64,000 bases of DNA from Alloteropsis semialata (Eukaryota; Streptophyta; Magnoliopsida; Poales; Poaceae), in NCBI GenBank assembly GCA_004135705.1, contig CM014270.1, positions 21,974,743-22,038,742 of the forward strand, written 5' to 3'. The notes beneath the pieces were generated by a model. It made no database searches. It saw only the letters and a program-made list of their open reading frames with translations, and was not told the DNA's origin. Below are positions 1 through 12,153 of this stretch, in pieces; position 1 is the first letter of the stretch; every line of letters starts with the position of its first letter. A program made the translations under genes and the position numbers.

Positions 1-408
1 ACGCCGAGTGGTCGTCCCGGCGCCAGCCCCCGAGCGTGAGGGCCGAGCACGCCGAGTGGTCGTCCCGGCGCCAGCCCCCGAGCGTGAGGGCCGAGCACGC
101 CGAGTAGTCGTCCCGGCGCCAGCCCCCGAGCGTGAGGGCCGAGCACGCCGAGTGGTCGTCCCGGCGCCAGCCCCCGAGCGTGAGGGCCGAGCACGCCGAG
201 TGGTCGTCCCGGCGCCAGCCCCCGAGCGTGAGGGCCGAGCACGCCGAGTGGTCGTCCCGGCGCCAGCCCCCGAGCGTGAGGGCCGAGCACGCCGAGTGGT
301 CGTCCCGGCGTCAGCCCCCGAGCGTGAGGGCCGAGCACGCCGAGTGGTCGTCCCGGCGCCAGCCCCCGAGCGTGAGGGCTGAGGCACGCCGAGTGGTCGC
401 CCATACCC
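1..408 (-). repeat. 48-bp tandem array inside an LTR element
   Basis: About eight direct copies of a 48-bp unit, nearly identical, with single-base changes in two of them (near 106 and 311). Read on the minus strand, each unit contains GCTCGGGGGCTGG, the core of the polypurine tract of the related element at 8984-12739. That element has a more degenerate version of the same array near 11340-11790. Because 48 is divisible by 3 and the unit lacks stops, long open frames cross it, but they are repeat artefacts. Confidence 0.95.
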
Positions 409-482
409 TGCAGCGGAAACACAGTGCAACGGCAGTATATGGTGCAATAAAATATGAAGCCGAGAAGAAAAGTATTTGGCGA

Positions 483-706
483 TGCATGAAAACGATTCCT
501 GCTTCCAGCTTTTTAAGTCTATTAATTTCTCCGGGTAGTTAGCCTATTACGTTTATGCACCTAATCCCCGATAGCCATAGTCCATAGCGCAGGGAGCTGG
601 GCCGCGTGCACGCGTAGGAGCGTAGGCGTACGGAAGAGTCGAGGTTTCACGGATTAAGGCGTGTGCTCCCGAGTACTTTAGCGACTTGTATAAAAACTTA
701 TGGAGT
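483..706 (-). repeat. Internal duplicated segment, copy 1
   Basis: A segment of about 220 bp that recurs at 1769-1983 in the same orientation and, inverted, at about 10805-10995 in the related element. Shared landmarks are 'tagttagcctattacgttt', 'agcgcagggagctgg' and 'aaggcgtgtgctcccgag'. No coding potential is seen. Confidence 0.8.
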
Positions 707-1768
707 TGCAGTCTGGATAGACCAGGTTGTACAAGTAGTCGGAGGGCGATCGAGGTAGTTGGCGGAAGTCATGGTGGCATAGGAGAGCCGAGGCGTACGA
801 AAATATATGGAAGCCATAAAATATTTAATTAAAAATAATACTTAGCTTAATTCGTGTCGAGTCATAAATAATACTTAGCTTAATTCGTGTCGAGTCATAA
901 AAATCGTCGATGAGTCGGCGAACGTCCTGACGGAATCGGCGTCTCCACTCGGTGCAGGGTACGGTGCTCTGTTATCGACGTATCGGCGGGCAGCACGGCG
1001 GAGCCGGCTTCTGGAGATGGCTTCATCTGCCTAGGAGCGGTTGCGCGTTCTCGTGGCGGCGGTGTCCTGAAACTCTTTGGCTGTGAACTCAAGGACCGCT
1101 CGGCGATTCGGTGACTGGGCAGCCCCAGTCGGCCCCATCAGGCCGCAGGTGTGGCCGCGTACAGGTTTTCCTTTTTTCCGTCTCGGCGAACAGGTCATGT
1201 ATGCGTCACAGCGGCGTGTTGAAGATGATATGCATATACGTAAACAAGACAGAGATTGATTAGTATAATACTTGTTATTACCAATAAAAGCATGAAGTAG
1301 ATTGGATCCGATATATAGGAAAACAAATAAAATAGATTAGATTCTTCCCTGTATTGCCAACACCGTTGCTGTGTGGTCTCCACGTGAGACAAGATAGCTT
1401 GACACTTCCTCGATCTAGCTGTATGTCTGCCACGGAATTATGATGGCCTGTTGGCCTGGAGTTTGACATGTGACGGAGGAGCTCCAGTTGCCGGATCGGC
1501 GAGTCCGAGCGTAGATTAAAGGTCGATGACCGACATGCGCAGACGTCGGATAGCGCTAGTCCGAATACTGAAAAACACTCGGCCAGCGTCCCTGATGAAG
1601 TGTCGTCGTGCCAGCCCGAGTGCTGCAGAGCACTCAACTGGCGGAGATGGGAGCCCCCGAGCGTAGGCGACGAGCTCGGAGATCCAGGCTTTGTTCCTGT
1701 CATAAAAAACACGAAGAGCAGTAGTACATGTTGCAGCAAATACTAATTCAGGAGAAAAAGCATTCGGC

Positions 1769-1983
1769 AATGTATGAAAAGTTTCCAATTCCCGCCCTCA
1801 TAAGTCTATTAATTTCCTCGGGTAGTTAGCCTATTACGTTTATGCATCTGGTCCCTGATAGCCGCATTCCATAGCGCAGGGAGCTGGCCGCGTGCACGCG
1901 TAGAAAGTGTAAGCGTACAGAAGAGCCGAGGCTTCACGATTTAAGGCGTGTGCTCCCGAGTACTTTAGCGACTTGTGCAAGGG
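1769..1983 (-). repeat. Internal duplicated segment, copy 2
   Basis: Second copy of the segment at 483-706, diverged by scattered substitutions and small indels. The two copies lie about 1.3 kb apart in direct orientation within one element. Confidence 0.8.
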
Positions 1984-3434
1984 AGGAAAAAAGAAACAAC
2001 AGGTGGAAAATAAGTGCGCGTGGTACGTCCGTTGGCCGTAAGCCGACTGCTTGTGTAGCGCCTGGGCTGTATAAGCAGTCGGAAACATACTAAGGGTAGT
2101 CGGTGATGGTCCGGAGATACAGAGATGTGCAGTAACCGGAAAGTATAAAGTAGACATTGGAGTATGACTTAGCTTGTTTTGTGACTTGGAGAGGCGAGCG
2201 ACCCGAGTGGAACGGGGCGCCTGTTGGCCGTGTCTGGCGCAAGCCCCCGAGCGTGGAGCGTGAGGGCGCCGTTGGCCGTGTTGTCGGCGCTGCTGTTGCT
2301 GGCTTTGCCTTCATAATCCGCGCACGCAGCCGTGCGTAGACGGCGTGGCGGAGGAGCTGGACCTTGTCAGCGCCCGTGGTGTCGTGGCCCATGTTGTAGA
2401 TTGATTAAGCTTAAGAAATAAAATCAGAAAGAATCAGAAATAGGAGAAGAATCTTCCTGTTCGATGCAACCCGGTCTCTTTTCCTTGCTATGCGTGAATG
2501 CTTGTTGATGCAAGGGGCATGCGCAAGATTGGAGTTAATTAGCCATGGAGTTGCCGGCAGCTGGTCGATTCACCGCCGTGGAAGATCGATTCGCCGAGTG
2601 GTTGCTCGTGCACAGGAACCCGTCATCGGCTGGTGGCAGAGTCGTGCATCAGCACTCGGCTTGTACATGCATGTGAGGATGGAATTGGCGATGGATTTGC
2701 AGATAAGCTGTGGTCCAGCAGGGAGCCTCCGGTCCAGAACTCGGCATCCATGCATGCACATGCAAGAAAGTAATCTCGGAGTAGCGCTCGTATCGCAGGA
2801 TGGCCTTTCGACGCGCGTGCAGCGAGTCGGTGGAGCCGGCACAGGGAGCGGAGACACGGGCGGCGGCGGCTGAGTAGCGTTGACGTGGGAGATTGATTCG
2901 CCGAACACTTGCTCACAGGGACAACTGCAGATCCCATCGGGCGCAGGTTCACCGGCAGTAGGTGTTGTCATCCCGCGATCAGCCATCCATACATGATACA
3001 TGCAACGCATGTTGTGGAGATAGAAAGTAGATTAGAAAAAGAAGGAAGTCCGAACTGTGCGTGCAGCACGTTCGTAAGACAAAGGAGATTAAAGGTAATC
3101 TTAATTAACAGTAGAAGGAAAGAATCTTCCCTGTATGGCTTGAAACAACAATACGAGTGTACTTGCCGAGCAGCATTGATTTGGTATACCAAATCACCGA
3201 GTAGTTCCATGCACCACGGAGCAGCGACGATTTGATCTCGTTCGATAGGATTGCGTGTAGAGCCGGAGATAGATCACGCACCGCTGCCGCCGGGTTGGCA
3301 ACGGAGCCAGACCACGGCAGCACGCAACACGGATGGTAACGAGTTCGGCATGCGTGTAGTCGACGCCGACGACGCCGACGAAAATTTGCTTGTAGATGAA
3401 TCTGCCATCGATCCGCGGTTGATCTGGACGATCC

Positions 3435-3452
3435 CCCCTACCTGGCGCGCCA
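3435..3452 (-). other. Primer-binding site
   Basis: On the minus strand this reads TGGCGCGCCAGGTAGGGG and starts two bases after the 5' LTR. The same 18 bases follow the 5' LTRs of the elements at 8984 and 24608 (at 9570-9587 and 40713-40730), with only small end differences. This links three elements to one priming tRNA, which I do not name. Confidence 0.85.
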
Positions 3453-3454
3453 AC

Positions 3455-3991
3455 TGTCGGATGTTTGGACCCGGCAGTCCACACAGGGTAGCCCACGTGG
3501 TTGATTTGTAACGAGAGACGATCGCAGATCAGAAATCGATGGTGACACAAGACACAAGGTTTAGACAGATTCGGGCCGCTATGAGCGTAATATCCTACGT
3601 CCTGTGTCGGGGGTGTGATTGTATTGATGTTGGTGGTGGTTCTAGGGTGTCTCGTGTATGGGTGTAGATGCGTTGGAGGGGGTCCCTAGGGAGCCTTATA
3701 TAGTCTGGCTGCCTTGGGTTACAAGTCGGTCGAGATCTAGTCCTACCCAGATTACAAGGATAGACTTCTATGTTTGTTACAGATATTCTCTCCTAAGAAT
3801 CCGGCTAGTTTCTATCTCTGTTGGCGCGTATCCGAGCAGATCACGCCATCTTGTTCCGTGACCCGCGCGCCAAGGAAATCAGGCTGGGCCGCCTGCCTGG
3901 TGGGACCAGCCCGGAAGCACTCGGACTGGGCCGCTCCCTGCCGGTTGGGCCAATCCGCCTTCTGGGTACCCCTGAGGGTCTACCCTCGACA
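3455..3991 (-). repeat. 5' LTR of the minus-strand non-autonomous element
   Basis: A 537-bp LTR bounded by TGTCGG and CGACA (as read on the plus strand) and adjoining the primer-binding site. It contains a TATA-like 'ttatata' near 3696 in the expected minus-strand sense. The outer 100 bp align with the LTR at 8984-9567. Confidence 0.85.
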
Positions 3992-6553
3992 GTAAGTCGT
4001 CAAGCTTGATTCGAATTGAAGATAAACCAAGGCAATGGATGCACTGCAACAATGTTGCATAACATACAAGGAGGTACAACACCTTTCGAAGGTTCACTGT
4101 GAGTATAATGCAAAACCCCTTGAGGTCATGTTGATGTAATTTAAATTCAGCCTTGTTTGAGTTATGCTTAAAGGAAAGTGGTGAAAATAAAATTTCAAAA
4201 AAAGAGAAACATTTGAAAAATAAAAAAAATGGCCAACAGGATCTACACTTAACAATGTTAAAAACCAATTTGTTTTTAAGCATGGATGTGAACAACTAAC
4301 CCAATGGCAATAATGATTTATTCCTTATCATCCTTCGGGTATTTGTTGTCCACTAACTTTTTGCAGGGATGAAGTAATGACTAAGGGATGGCGAGCATAA
4401 CTTCAACATTCAACATCTTTAGTCATATGGAAGAAATTTGCACAATGAAGCAAGACAAACAGTGGACAAATCTTTTGGCACTCTTAAGCTCAAATCTTGC
4501 ATTCGCTTCCAAGACTAGAGTTTGGGGGAATTCGTCAGGGAAGTATCCGAAATATTCTGTGCACTTATTTTTCCTTTGATCTCCTGCTAAGTTACCATGA
4601 AAGATTTGTTTGCCATAAAAAATCCCATAAAAATTTGCATAACATAAAGACACTAAAAACATCTAAATTCCAATAAAGGCTCATGGTTCTTAAAACGGTG
4701 GAGCTATTGTTTTGTTTCCACTGTGTGAGAATAAATGCAGGCAAAAGACAAGTGTGGGGGTCTTTCTAGCTTTCTAATGAATACATGAGCGAGACCACCC
4801 ACAGACAGGTTGTACAACATCGCACAGGTTAGTTCGAGAAAGATCAAGGCGACCGAGGCCCCGAATGGGTCGGCCGACGGCCCTCTGGTACCTCTCGACC
4901 ACATTCTCGTCCAGAGCGATGGTTTGCACATCCTATCCACCCTTCTCTCTGATTCATGAGTTTAAATAATTCCAAATTTAAGATCATCACTAAAATTAAA
5001 CTCAATGAGTTTCGATGCTCCTTTGATATACATGCCCATCCTTGATTGGCTTGCATATTCTTTATTCCTTGCACATACACATGTTGCTTGTGAATATATA
5101 TCTTTAGGAAAACATGTTTACCTAAGTGGTTGATTAATGAGATATGGTATGATGAAAAAAAATCTTGCTCTTTCTCTATAAAGTACTTGGGAGGTTTTTA
5201 TTGCAAAAGTTCAAAATCAATAGCCTTGCAAAGCTCCTCAATGATATTCCATTCCTACCAAAGCCATATGTCACTTAAGTTGAAAACATTATACATATGC
5301 TGCTTATTATTGCATTGAGCTTTGTCAAATTGTTATGACCCTTGTAAGATGCTCCTCATGCTTTCTTGATCAAGATCACGTACACTCCACATACATATGC
5401 TAAACTTCTACACTGGAAGCAATATTCATTCATCCACACAATAAATGCTCCATATGTGTTATGAATCTCTCTCCAAATATTCTTTGCAAAAGAAACATGG
5501 GCTATAGAAAAACATTTTGGACACATGAAGGTCCAAGAAGAAAAAAAAGAGAAAGAAAGAAAAAAAAAAGTATATACATGCTCATACAAAGCATTGAGCA
5601 TAATAATAAAAAAAAGAGAAAAAAAATGAGATAGCCATGTTTTCAAAATAAAGAGGAGAGAGATCATACAAAAAGGAGATATCATAATTTCCACATACAT
5701 TTTCCATTGTTCCACACACATGCACATCTTGATCAGATTATATGAATAGTTTTCTTCTTGGATTCGTTCTTTGACTTTGCAATATATGTGATGCAAGTAT
5801 GCCTTATCTTTACTCCTACCTTGAGATCCACATAAGCCTTTTAGAAGTAGGGTAAAAGAAGGCAAAAGAATGCCTTGGTGAGGAATTATACACAATGAGC
5901 GATCTGAGAGAATCATTTGAGGAGCTAGGTAAGGTTATGTTTTGAAAATTTATCGAAAACCCAAGTTACTTAACAGAAGAGTTGAGATGACTTGAATCAA
6001 GGCTATTCTGTTCCTCAACCATCCAAGATTACATGTTAGACACTTCAAAATTCACAAGTGCAGGTATGTCTTGGAATAACTTATATGCTTGCATCATATC
6101 AATTGGAGTCATGTTGTCCATCTTAGTCTTTAAGCTTCACTCGAGGACGAGTAAAGGCTAAGTGTGGGGGAGCTTGTTGACAGTCTTTAAATGCCAATTT
6201 TGACGGTCAATTTTTGCAGAGAATATATTAAATATAATCATCAAACATAGTGGTAGGGTTTATTACTAACAAATTCCACGAGTGTTGGTGTTTTACTTTG
6301 TCACGCAGGAAAGGACACTATGGGCTTGAGATGAGATATAAAATATCATTATCATAAAGTATCTCAAATGCCTAATTGGAGTACATCATTACGACGAGCT
6401 TGTCGAAACGATTCCAAATGTTATATTGCTCACATTATTTGGACCACAGATCGCGAAGATATAAAGATGACAAAAGTTGAGGTCATGGTCCCACTAAAGT
6501 GGACCCACCTGGGTGGGACCCAGTAACATGCGGCACTAAGGCATAAGCACTTA

Positions 6554-6956
6554 CTCCCTCCGTCCCATTTTATTTGCCCCTTTGGGATTTGAATTAAAAG
6601 AATTGCAGGGGAAGGAAATGACATTACTACCCCTACTGCTGTACTCCAGTAAATGGTCTGAAGACTGCAGTAATCATTGCAGTACTGTATAATTTAAAAA
6701 CAAACAGAAAGGCCACCTTGCGCCACGGCGCCACGTTTTACATCTGGAATGTCCCAGAACCAAAGAATCACATCTTTAAGATCAGAATTACGTTTTCCTC
6801 TCTTTTTTTTTTCAAATGGGGCCCACGTCGTAATAATGGTTGGCAGCAACAGTCCTTAAAATATGGGCTGATGACCACCTATGCGCCCTTAGTGTCCACT
6901 TAATTTGGGAAATTTTTTTGAACTGCACGGGGGCAAATAAAATGGGACGGAGGGAG
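6554..6956. mobile_element. Stowaway-like MITE
   Basis: A 403-bp element with terminal inverted repeats CTCCCTCCGTCCCATTTTAT at both ends and a TA target duplication (6552-6553 and 6957-6958). These are features of Tc1/mariner Stowaway MITEs. It is nested in the Athila-like LTR and shows no coding capacity. Confidence 0.9.
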
Positions 6957-7298
6957 TATGTGTATGCGCTTGTAAAAGCCAGCAGGCCTGCGTGCAGGGG
7001 CAGCAAGGCCCACGGTTGGGCAGCTGGGCAGGGCCCACAGGCCCACACGGCCAGGCTCCACACACGCCCAGGCTCCACGCACGGCCAGGCGCACGGGGCC
7101 CACAGGCCGCAGCGGTGCCCTACGCGAAGCAGGCGGGAGAGCAGCAGGGCACGTGGCCCGCGGCCGTAGGCCGCGCAGTCCCCTTACGCCGTTACGCGGA
7201 TTGCTGTGGCGCGCGCGAGAGAAGGTCAACAGGAGCTGACGTGGCAAATTCTGATTCGTCCAAAGGCCTTCGCGCGGATCGAGGACAGCATGAACGTA

Positions 7299-7557
7299 CT
7301 CCCTCCGGTTTGGTAAATGAAGTCGTTTAGGACAGCGACACGGTCTCCAAAGTACAACTTAGACTTCTTATTTTTATAAAAATATTTATGAAAAACTAAC
7401 ATAAGTATACTTTTGTGAAAGTATTTTGCAAGACAAATCTATTCATGTAGTTTTCACATTTTCAAACTCAACGACTTAAAAATTATTCATGATTTATATT
7501 CCCAATATTTGACTCAAACCTTGTCCGAAACGACTTCATTTACCAAACCGGAGGGAG
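7299..7557. mobile_element. Stowaway-like MITE with long terminal repeats
   Basis: A 259-bp element starting CTCCCTCCGGTTTGGTAAAT with a matching inverted end and a TA duplication (7297-7298 and 7558-7559). The inverted ends are matched for roughly 30 bp, ending 'gaagtcgttt' / 'aaacgacttc'. It is a different subfamily from the MITE at 6554. Confidence 0.9.
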
Positions 7558-7735
7558 TACGGATTTTGCTGTAGGAAGAACACGCACGGGAGAAAAGGAC
7601 TTCGCGCGCGCCTTTTCTCGTGCGACCGACGTAGGAACGTCGGTTCGCTGGACAGATGGCGCCGAAGGAGAAAGAAAAGGGAAATATTCTCTAGAATCAA
7701 GTGAAGCATATCCACGTCCCCAAGGCACCACCTCT

Positions 7736-7745
7736 AATATAAATA
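7736..7745 (+). promoter_or_regulatory. TATA box of the Athila-like LTR
   Basis: 'aatataaata' is followed about 25-30 bp downstream by a pyrimidine-rich start-like region (cttcactctctcattcaata). It is a plausible core promoter in the middle of the LTR. Confidence 0.5.
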
Positions 7746-8643
7746 GGGGGCTTCACTCTCTCATTCAATACACACCAAGAAGGAAGAGCTCTCTTTGCCT
7801 CAAGTTCTAGTCTTAGTTAGTAGTGAAGTAGTCTTAGGAGTCGAGTTTCTTCGGGTTTTCGACGGAGTCTTGGTAAGCCTAGAGCTCAGTTATCTTGTAT
7901 CTTTTGTTTACTTATAAGACTTAGAACTATTAATGGAATTACTATCTTGCTTATGTTATTTGGCTTATTGCTTTATTTGTTCATCATATAAGTTGTATGC
8001 CTTGCACCTTAGTATAGCTGATGCATGTTATGGCAATGGCCCAATGTGCCCCAAGGTTGCTCTGTTTATCTGGACAATAAATAGAATAGTTATTTCATAT
8101 TACAAACGTGGTGTTTGGGGTATAAAATACCATTGGGGATACCCTACCCCACGTATTCAGAGGTAGTCCCCGGGTGGTGACAGCCCCGCTGGGCCTTTGT
8201 AATCCTCGCCGTTCGGGTTTGGGCATTTGCAGGCCTTAGTGATAAACATCGTGACAGTACCCTTGGATGAGGGAATCCCACGACTCCTCGATTTGCTCTC
8301 TAACATGTGTCCCTTGCTGAGCTTGTATAGTGTACACTTATAATGTATGTAACTCATAAGTGAGAAGTACATAGAATTCCTGGTTCTCTCTTAGGATCTT
8401 CATATTGACTAGATTTATATAATGAGCAATGAAACCTTCTGTGTGTCACACTACCCCATTATCAATGTTTACCCCTTGTTAGACTTTGGTATATTAATAA
8501 TGTTATGATTGAATATAATGGATAACTACTCTAGTCAACCACTCCCTTCCCTGTGGATTCGATACCCTGAATACTTTCGGGTGAAAGCTACAACGGTATC
8601 CGTGCGCTTGCGGATTTATCTGCGATCGTAAGAAATACCAACA

Positions 8644-8978
8644 GCTATAAAGAGGAGGTGGGGGCCAGCGGCACACGGTATGAGGATCGCCACCACAGTA
8701 ACAGCCCCACCGTCCTAACACTAATCCGATCTCAAGGGAGGCGCTGCCAGCGATGGGAAGCACCACCAGTTGCTGCCACTGCAACCTCTACGGTGACACA
8801 ACACCACGACCTCAACGCCAGCTCCATACCAAGCCTCACGGTCACTCTCCCCTATCCCTCTCTTTTCATGTTCTTGTACATGTAAATCTTGTGATTATGT
8901 TCAAGTTAATGTAAAGAATCCCCACTAGATCTACTGCTAGTCGATCCTAAATTCTAATAATATATCCTGTTAATATCA
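8644..8978. other. Short unassigned sequence
   Basis: Flanking sequence between the Athila-like LTR and the next LTR element. I see no gene, repeat or motif that I can assign. Confidence 0.4.
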
Positions 8979-8983
8979 CCTCA

Positions 8984-9567
8984 TGTCGGGGATAGACCCC
9001 CGGGGGTACCCAGAAGGCGGATTGGCCCAACCAGCAGGGGGCGGCCCAATCCGAGCGCTATCGGGCCGGTTTGTCAGACTGGGTGGCCCACCACTCGGGA
9101 GGCCCACCAGTCGGGCGAACCGGATGACTACGACGGCGCGCGCGGCAAGGAAGCAGGCGGCGTATCTTGCAAGAAGATCGGAGATCAAGATAAGCTAGCC
9201 GGAATTTTAGGGAAAGATATCTGTAATCGTTGTAGGATCGAATCCTTGTATTTCGAGTAGGTTACGATCTCTAGCCGACTTGTAACTCAAGGCAACCGGA
9301 CTATATAAGGTGCCTTGGGACCCCCTCCAAAACACGAGCAATCATTCAACCTAGGACAGAACCCAACTACGGAGATCCTTCAGGAACTTCATACACAGCA
9401 ATCCATACACCCAACACAGGACGTAGGGTATTACGTCATCTCGACGGCCCGAACTTGTTCAATCCTTGCGTCTTGTGTTACCATCGTCTTGTGATCCTCG
9501 ATCTGTCCCTCAACAAATCAACCACGTAGGCTACCCTGTGTGGACTGCCGGGTCCATAAATCCGACA
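8984..9567 (+). repeat. 5' LTR
   Basis: 584 bp, TGTCGG to CCGACA, with a TATA box (tatataag) near 9302-9309. The sequence 'cggactatataaggtgcctt' surrounds the box. Confidence 0.95.
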
Positions 9568-9569
9568 GT

Positions 9570-9587
9570 TGGCGCGCCAGGTAGGGG
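9570..9587 (+). other. Primer-binding site
   Basis: TGGCGCGCCAGGTAGGGG, two bases after the 5' LTR, identical to the sites of the elements at 3991 and 41286. Confidence 0.85.
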
Positions 9588-11339
9588 AAGATCGACGAGA
9601 TCAATCTACAAGCTCGATGGCAGACTCATCTACAAGCGAAACTCCATCGTCGTCGGTGTGCCGTCCGCATCCGTGCTGGAATCGCCGACTCCGCTGGCTC
9701 CGTTGCCTATTCCTCGGCACAGCTGCGCTGTAAGAAACCCCCGTCGATGGGACCTGTCCACGGGCGGCGGCTGCTTCTACCGACCTGACATGCATGGCGG
9801 CGCGACGTGATGGAGCCCCACATGCATCTACTGCGCGGTGCACCACCGTGTCCATCTACAGGATGAGCTTGATCTTGATTATCTTCTAATATTATTTGCC
9901 TCTGATATCTTTGCATGCGTATAGATGAATCTCATATTATTTTCTAATCTATCTCTCTGATTAATTTACGTGCATCTACTGCACGTGTACGTCGCTGAGT
10001 TCTGAATTAGGGCCCGCCGCCAGCGTCGAGTTGCTCGCATCATGCCTATCCATCACCGGCGCCTTGCTTCTCCATCTACTGATGATTTGACCAGAAAATC
10101 TCACGCGAATCTGGAAGAGAATTTCTTGTTTCAGTTTTCCTTTACAGTTAAATCAGTTTCGTATTGCTTCTTCTGAGGCTGCTAACGTGTGCTTGGATTC
10201 ATGCACGCAAGATTGGAATCGTTTCTCTCTTTGCAGACGGAACACCGTAATCAGGTTGGCCAAGGAGACGGCTCGAGTACTCGCCGTTAACCAGTTCAAC
10301 TCGCCGCCACACGGCGTGCTCTCGAGCCCTTGACATCCACACGGCGAGACGCAAGGCTGGCTGCCGGAGGCACATGGCTGATGGGAATACTACGAACGGC
10401 GGACCAACGAACAATGCCAGCTACTACGCCGACATCGACCAGCTCTGTTACGCTGCTCGCCGACACGTCCAATTCCGACCACTCAGCGCCGACGTACCAG
10501 CCGGAATGAGTCAACCAGACGGCTCGCTGCTCCGGCACAACAATCAAGACGACGTTAGCAGCCCACATGCTTGGACGACAGGCTGATTCTCCAACTCTGA
10601 CACAAATCAATCTAAGTCATATTTAAATACTTTTTATGATATTTCTCGGTCATCGCATATCTCCGTACTTCGCCATGTTTCTCCATAATCATCGCCGACT
10701 ACCTTTGGTCTGTTCCCGACTGCTTATACAGCCCGAGCGCTACACAGTCGGGACGGCCAACGGACGCATATTGCATTTTTCTCCATCCTTCTTTTCTTTT
10801 TCCACTCTTGTAGAAGTCGCTAAAGTACTAGGGAAGCACACGCCTTAATCCGTGAAGCCTCGACTCTTCCGTACGCCTACGTTACTACGCGTGCATGCGG
10901 CCCAGCTCCCTGCGCTATGGACTATGGCTATCGGGGATCAGGTGCATAAACGTAACAGGATAACTACCCGAGGAAATTAATAGACTTAAAGAGTTGGAAG
11001 TTGAAATTCTACAACGCCGAATGTTTTTCTCCAGAATTTGTATTTGCTACACCATATACTACCTATCCTACATATCTTCATTGCAGGGCACATGTTTGGA
11101 TCCCGAGCTTGCCTGTTACGCTCAGGGGCTGGACCACTCCGGCATCGCCGCCAGCTGAGTACTCGAGTCAGCCAGTACTCGGGCTGGTACTACACTCCAC
11201 GATGGTCGCTAGCCAAGTGCTTTCCAGCACTCGGGCTGGCGCTACACTCCACAAGGATCGCTAGCTGAGTGCTTTTGAGTACTGGGCTGGCGCTACCGCA
11301 TGACGAGGAAGACGAAGACTTGACGGACCCTCGACTCGG

Positions 11340-11790
11340 CGTGCTTCAGCCCTCACGCTCGGGGGCTGGCGCCGGGACGACTACTCGGCGTGCCTCAGCC
11401 CTCACGCTCGGGGGCTGGCGCCGGGACGACTACTCGCCGCGCTTGCCCGCCGAGTCCTCACGCTCGGGGGCTGGCGCCGGGACGACAACTCGGCGTGCCT
11501 CAGCCCTCACGCTCGGGGGCTGGCGCCGGGATGACCACTCGGCGTGCTCGGCCCTCACGCTCGGGGGCTGGCGCCAGGATGACCACTCGGCTCGCTTCGG
11601 CCCTCACGCTCGGAGGCTGGCGCTGGGATGACCACTCAGCATGCTTCGGCCCTCACGCTCGGGGGCTGGCGCCGGGACGACTACTCGGTGTACCTTGGAT
11701 GGTTCAACTCGGCCCTCACGCTCGGGGGCTGGGCGCCGGGACGACTACTCGGCGTGTCTCGCAGGACTCCGCCGGTCCTCGCACTCGGGG
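11340..11790 (+). repeat. Degenerate 48-bp tandem array
   Basis: Roughly nine copies of a unit containing CCTCACGCTCGGGGGCTGG, diverged in length and sequence. It is the inverted counterpart of the array at 1-408. The open frames across it are not genes. Confidence 0.9.
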
Positions 11791-11847
11791 GCTGGACGCC
11801 GAAATTAACGCCGGATGATTCAGTCAGATGCTCCTCGATTAAGCCTT

Positions 11848-12033
11848 GAGCCGATTCCTACGGAATCGCCTTAAGGCTCGGGGGCTACGGCCAACGGACG
11901 CACCTCGCGGCGCATCCGTTGATTGTCTGGCGACCTCAGAACAAGGCTACAAACCCTTGGACTGATTCCTTCGGAATCGCTTCAAGGCTCGGGGGCTACG
12001 GCCAACGGACGCACCTCGCGGCGCATCCGTTGC
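11848..12033 (+). repeat. Direct repeat near the 3' LTR
   Basis: Two copies, about 110 bp apart in register, of a module containing GGCTCGGGGGCTACGG followed by 'ccaacggacgcacctcgcgg'. Each copy again carries the purine-tract motif. Confidence 0.8.
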
Positions 12034-12141
12034 AGACGGCTCTCTTTTCTCTCCAGTATCATGTGGTTTTGCTTCCAACCGCAGCAAGCTCGAAGCTCAG
12101 CAGATAGCACAACCTCGCCGAGTTGTCGCTCAACCACGTAC

Positions 12142-12153
12142 TACTCGGGGGCT
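12142..12153 (+). other. Polypurine tract
   Basis: 'tactcgggggct' abuts the 3' LTR, in the position of a plus-strand primer. The CTCGGGGGCT core is repeated many times upstream. Confidence 0.7.

Larger units (their letters stand above)
1..3991 (-). mobile_element. Non-autonomous Gypsy-like LTR element, 5' part
   Basis: A minus-strand element whose 5' LTR (3455-3991) and primer-binding site lie at its right end and whose 3' LTR is outside the window. The internal region has no gag or pol. It holds the 48-bp array (1-408), an internal duplication (483-706 and 1769-1983) and segments shared with the plus-strand element at 8984-12739. The two LTRs also resemble each other at their outer ends. 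It must therefore rely on proteins of another element; the Tat-like element at 24608-41286 has the same primer-binding site and is a candidate helper (inference). It is inserted in the Athila-like element, and the flank after 3991 begins GTAAG. Confidence 0.8.
3992..8643 (+). mobile_element. Athila-like LTR element, 3' part
   Basis: About 2.2 kb of AT-rich internal sequence ends in a classical purine-rich stretch (aagtgtgggggagct, just before 6175), followed by a 3' LTR. No gag or pol survives in the window: the 5' part lies left of the non-autonomous element inserted at 3991. The '...ctcgaggacgag...gtgtgggggag' context before the LTR and the long LTR are typical of Athila-type Gypsy elements in grasses, but without pol the assignment is an inference. 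The longest open frame here (5356-5916, minus) looks like AT-rich chance sequence. Confidence 0.6.
6175..8643 (+). repeat. Athila-like 3' LTR
   Basis: About 2.47 kb from TGTTGACAG to ATACCAACA. The interior carries two Stowaway MITEs, so the original LTR was about 1.8 kb. The end ('gcgcttgcggatttatctgc' followed by 'taagaaataccaaca') is the usual U5 end of this group. Confidence 0.65.

Noticed and set aside
1..408. CRISPR-like look of the regular array
   Set aside because: The whole 48-bp unit is repeated with no variable spacer, and it lies in a plant LTR element.
8..542. Long repeat-encoding frames in the 48-bp array
   Set aside because: The unit is a multiple of three without stops, so all open frames are automatic. 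There is no start context, domain or transcript signal.
5356..5916. 186-codon minus-strand frame
   Set aside because: Made of AT-rich, low-complexity sequence in the 3' region of the Athila-like element; hydrophobic Phe/Leu runs follow from poly-purine stretches.
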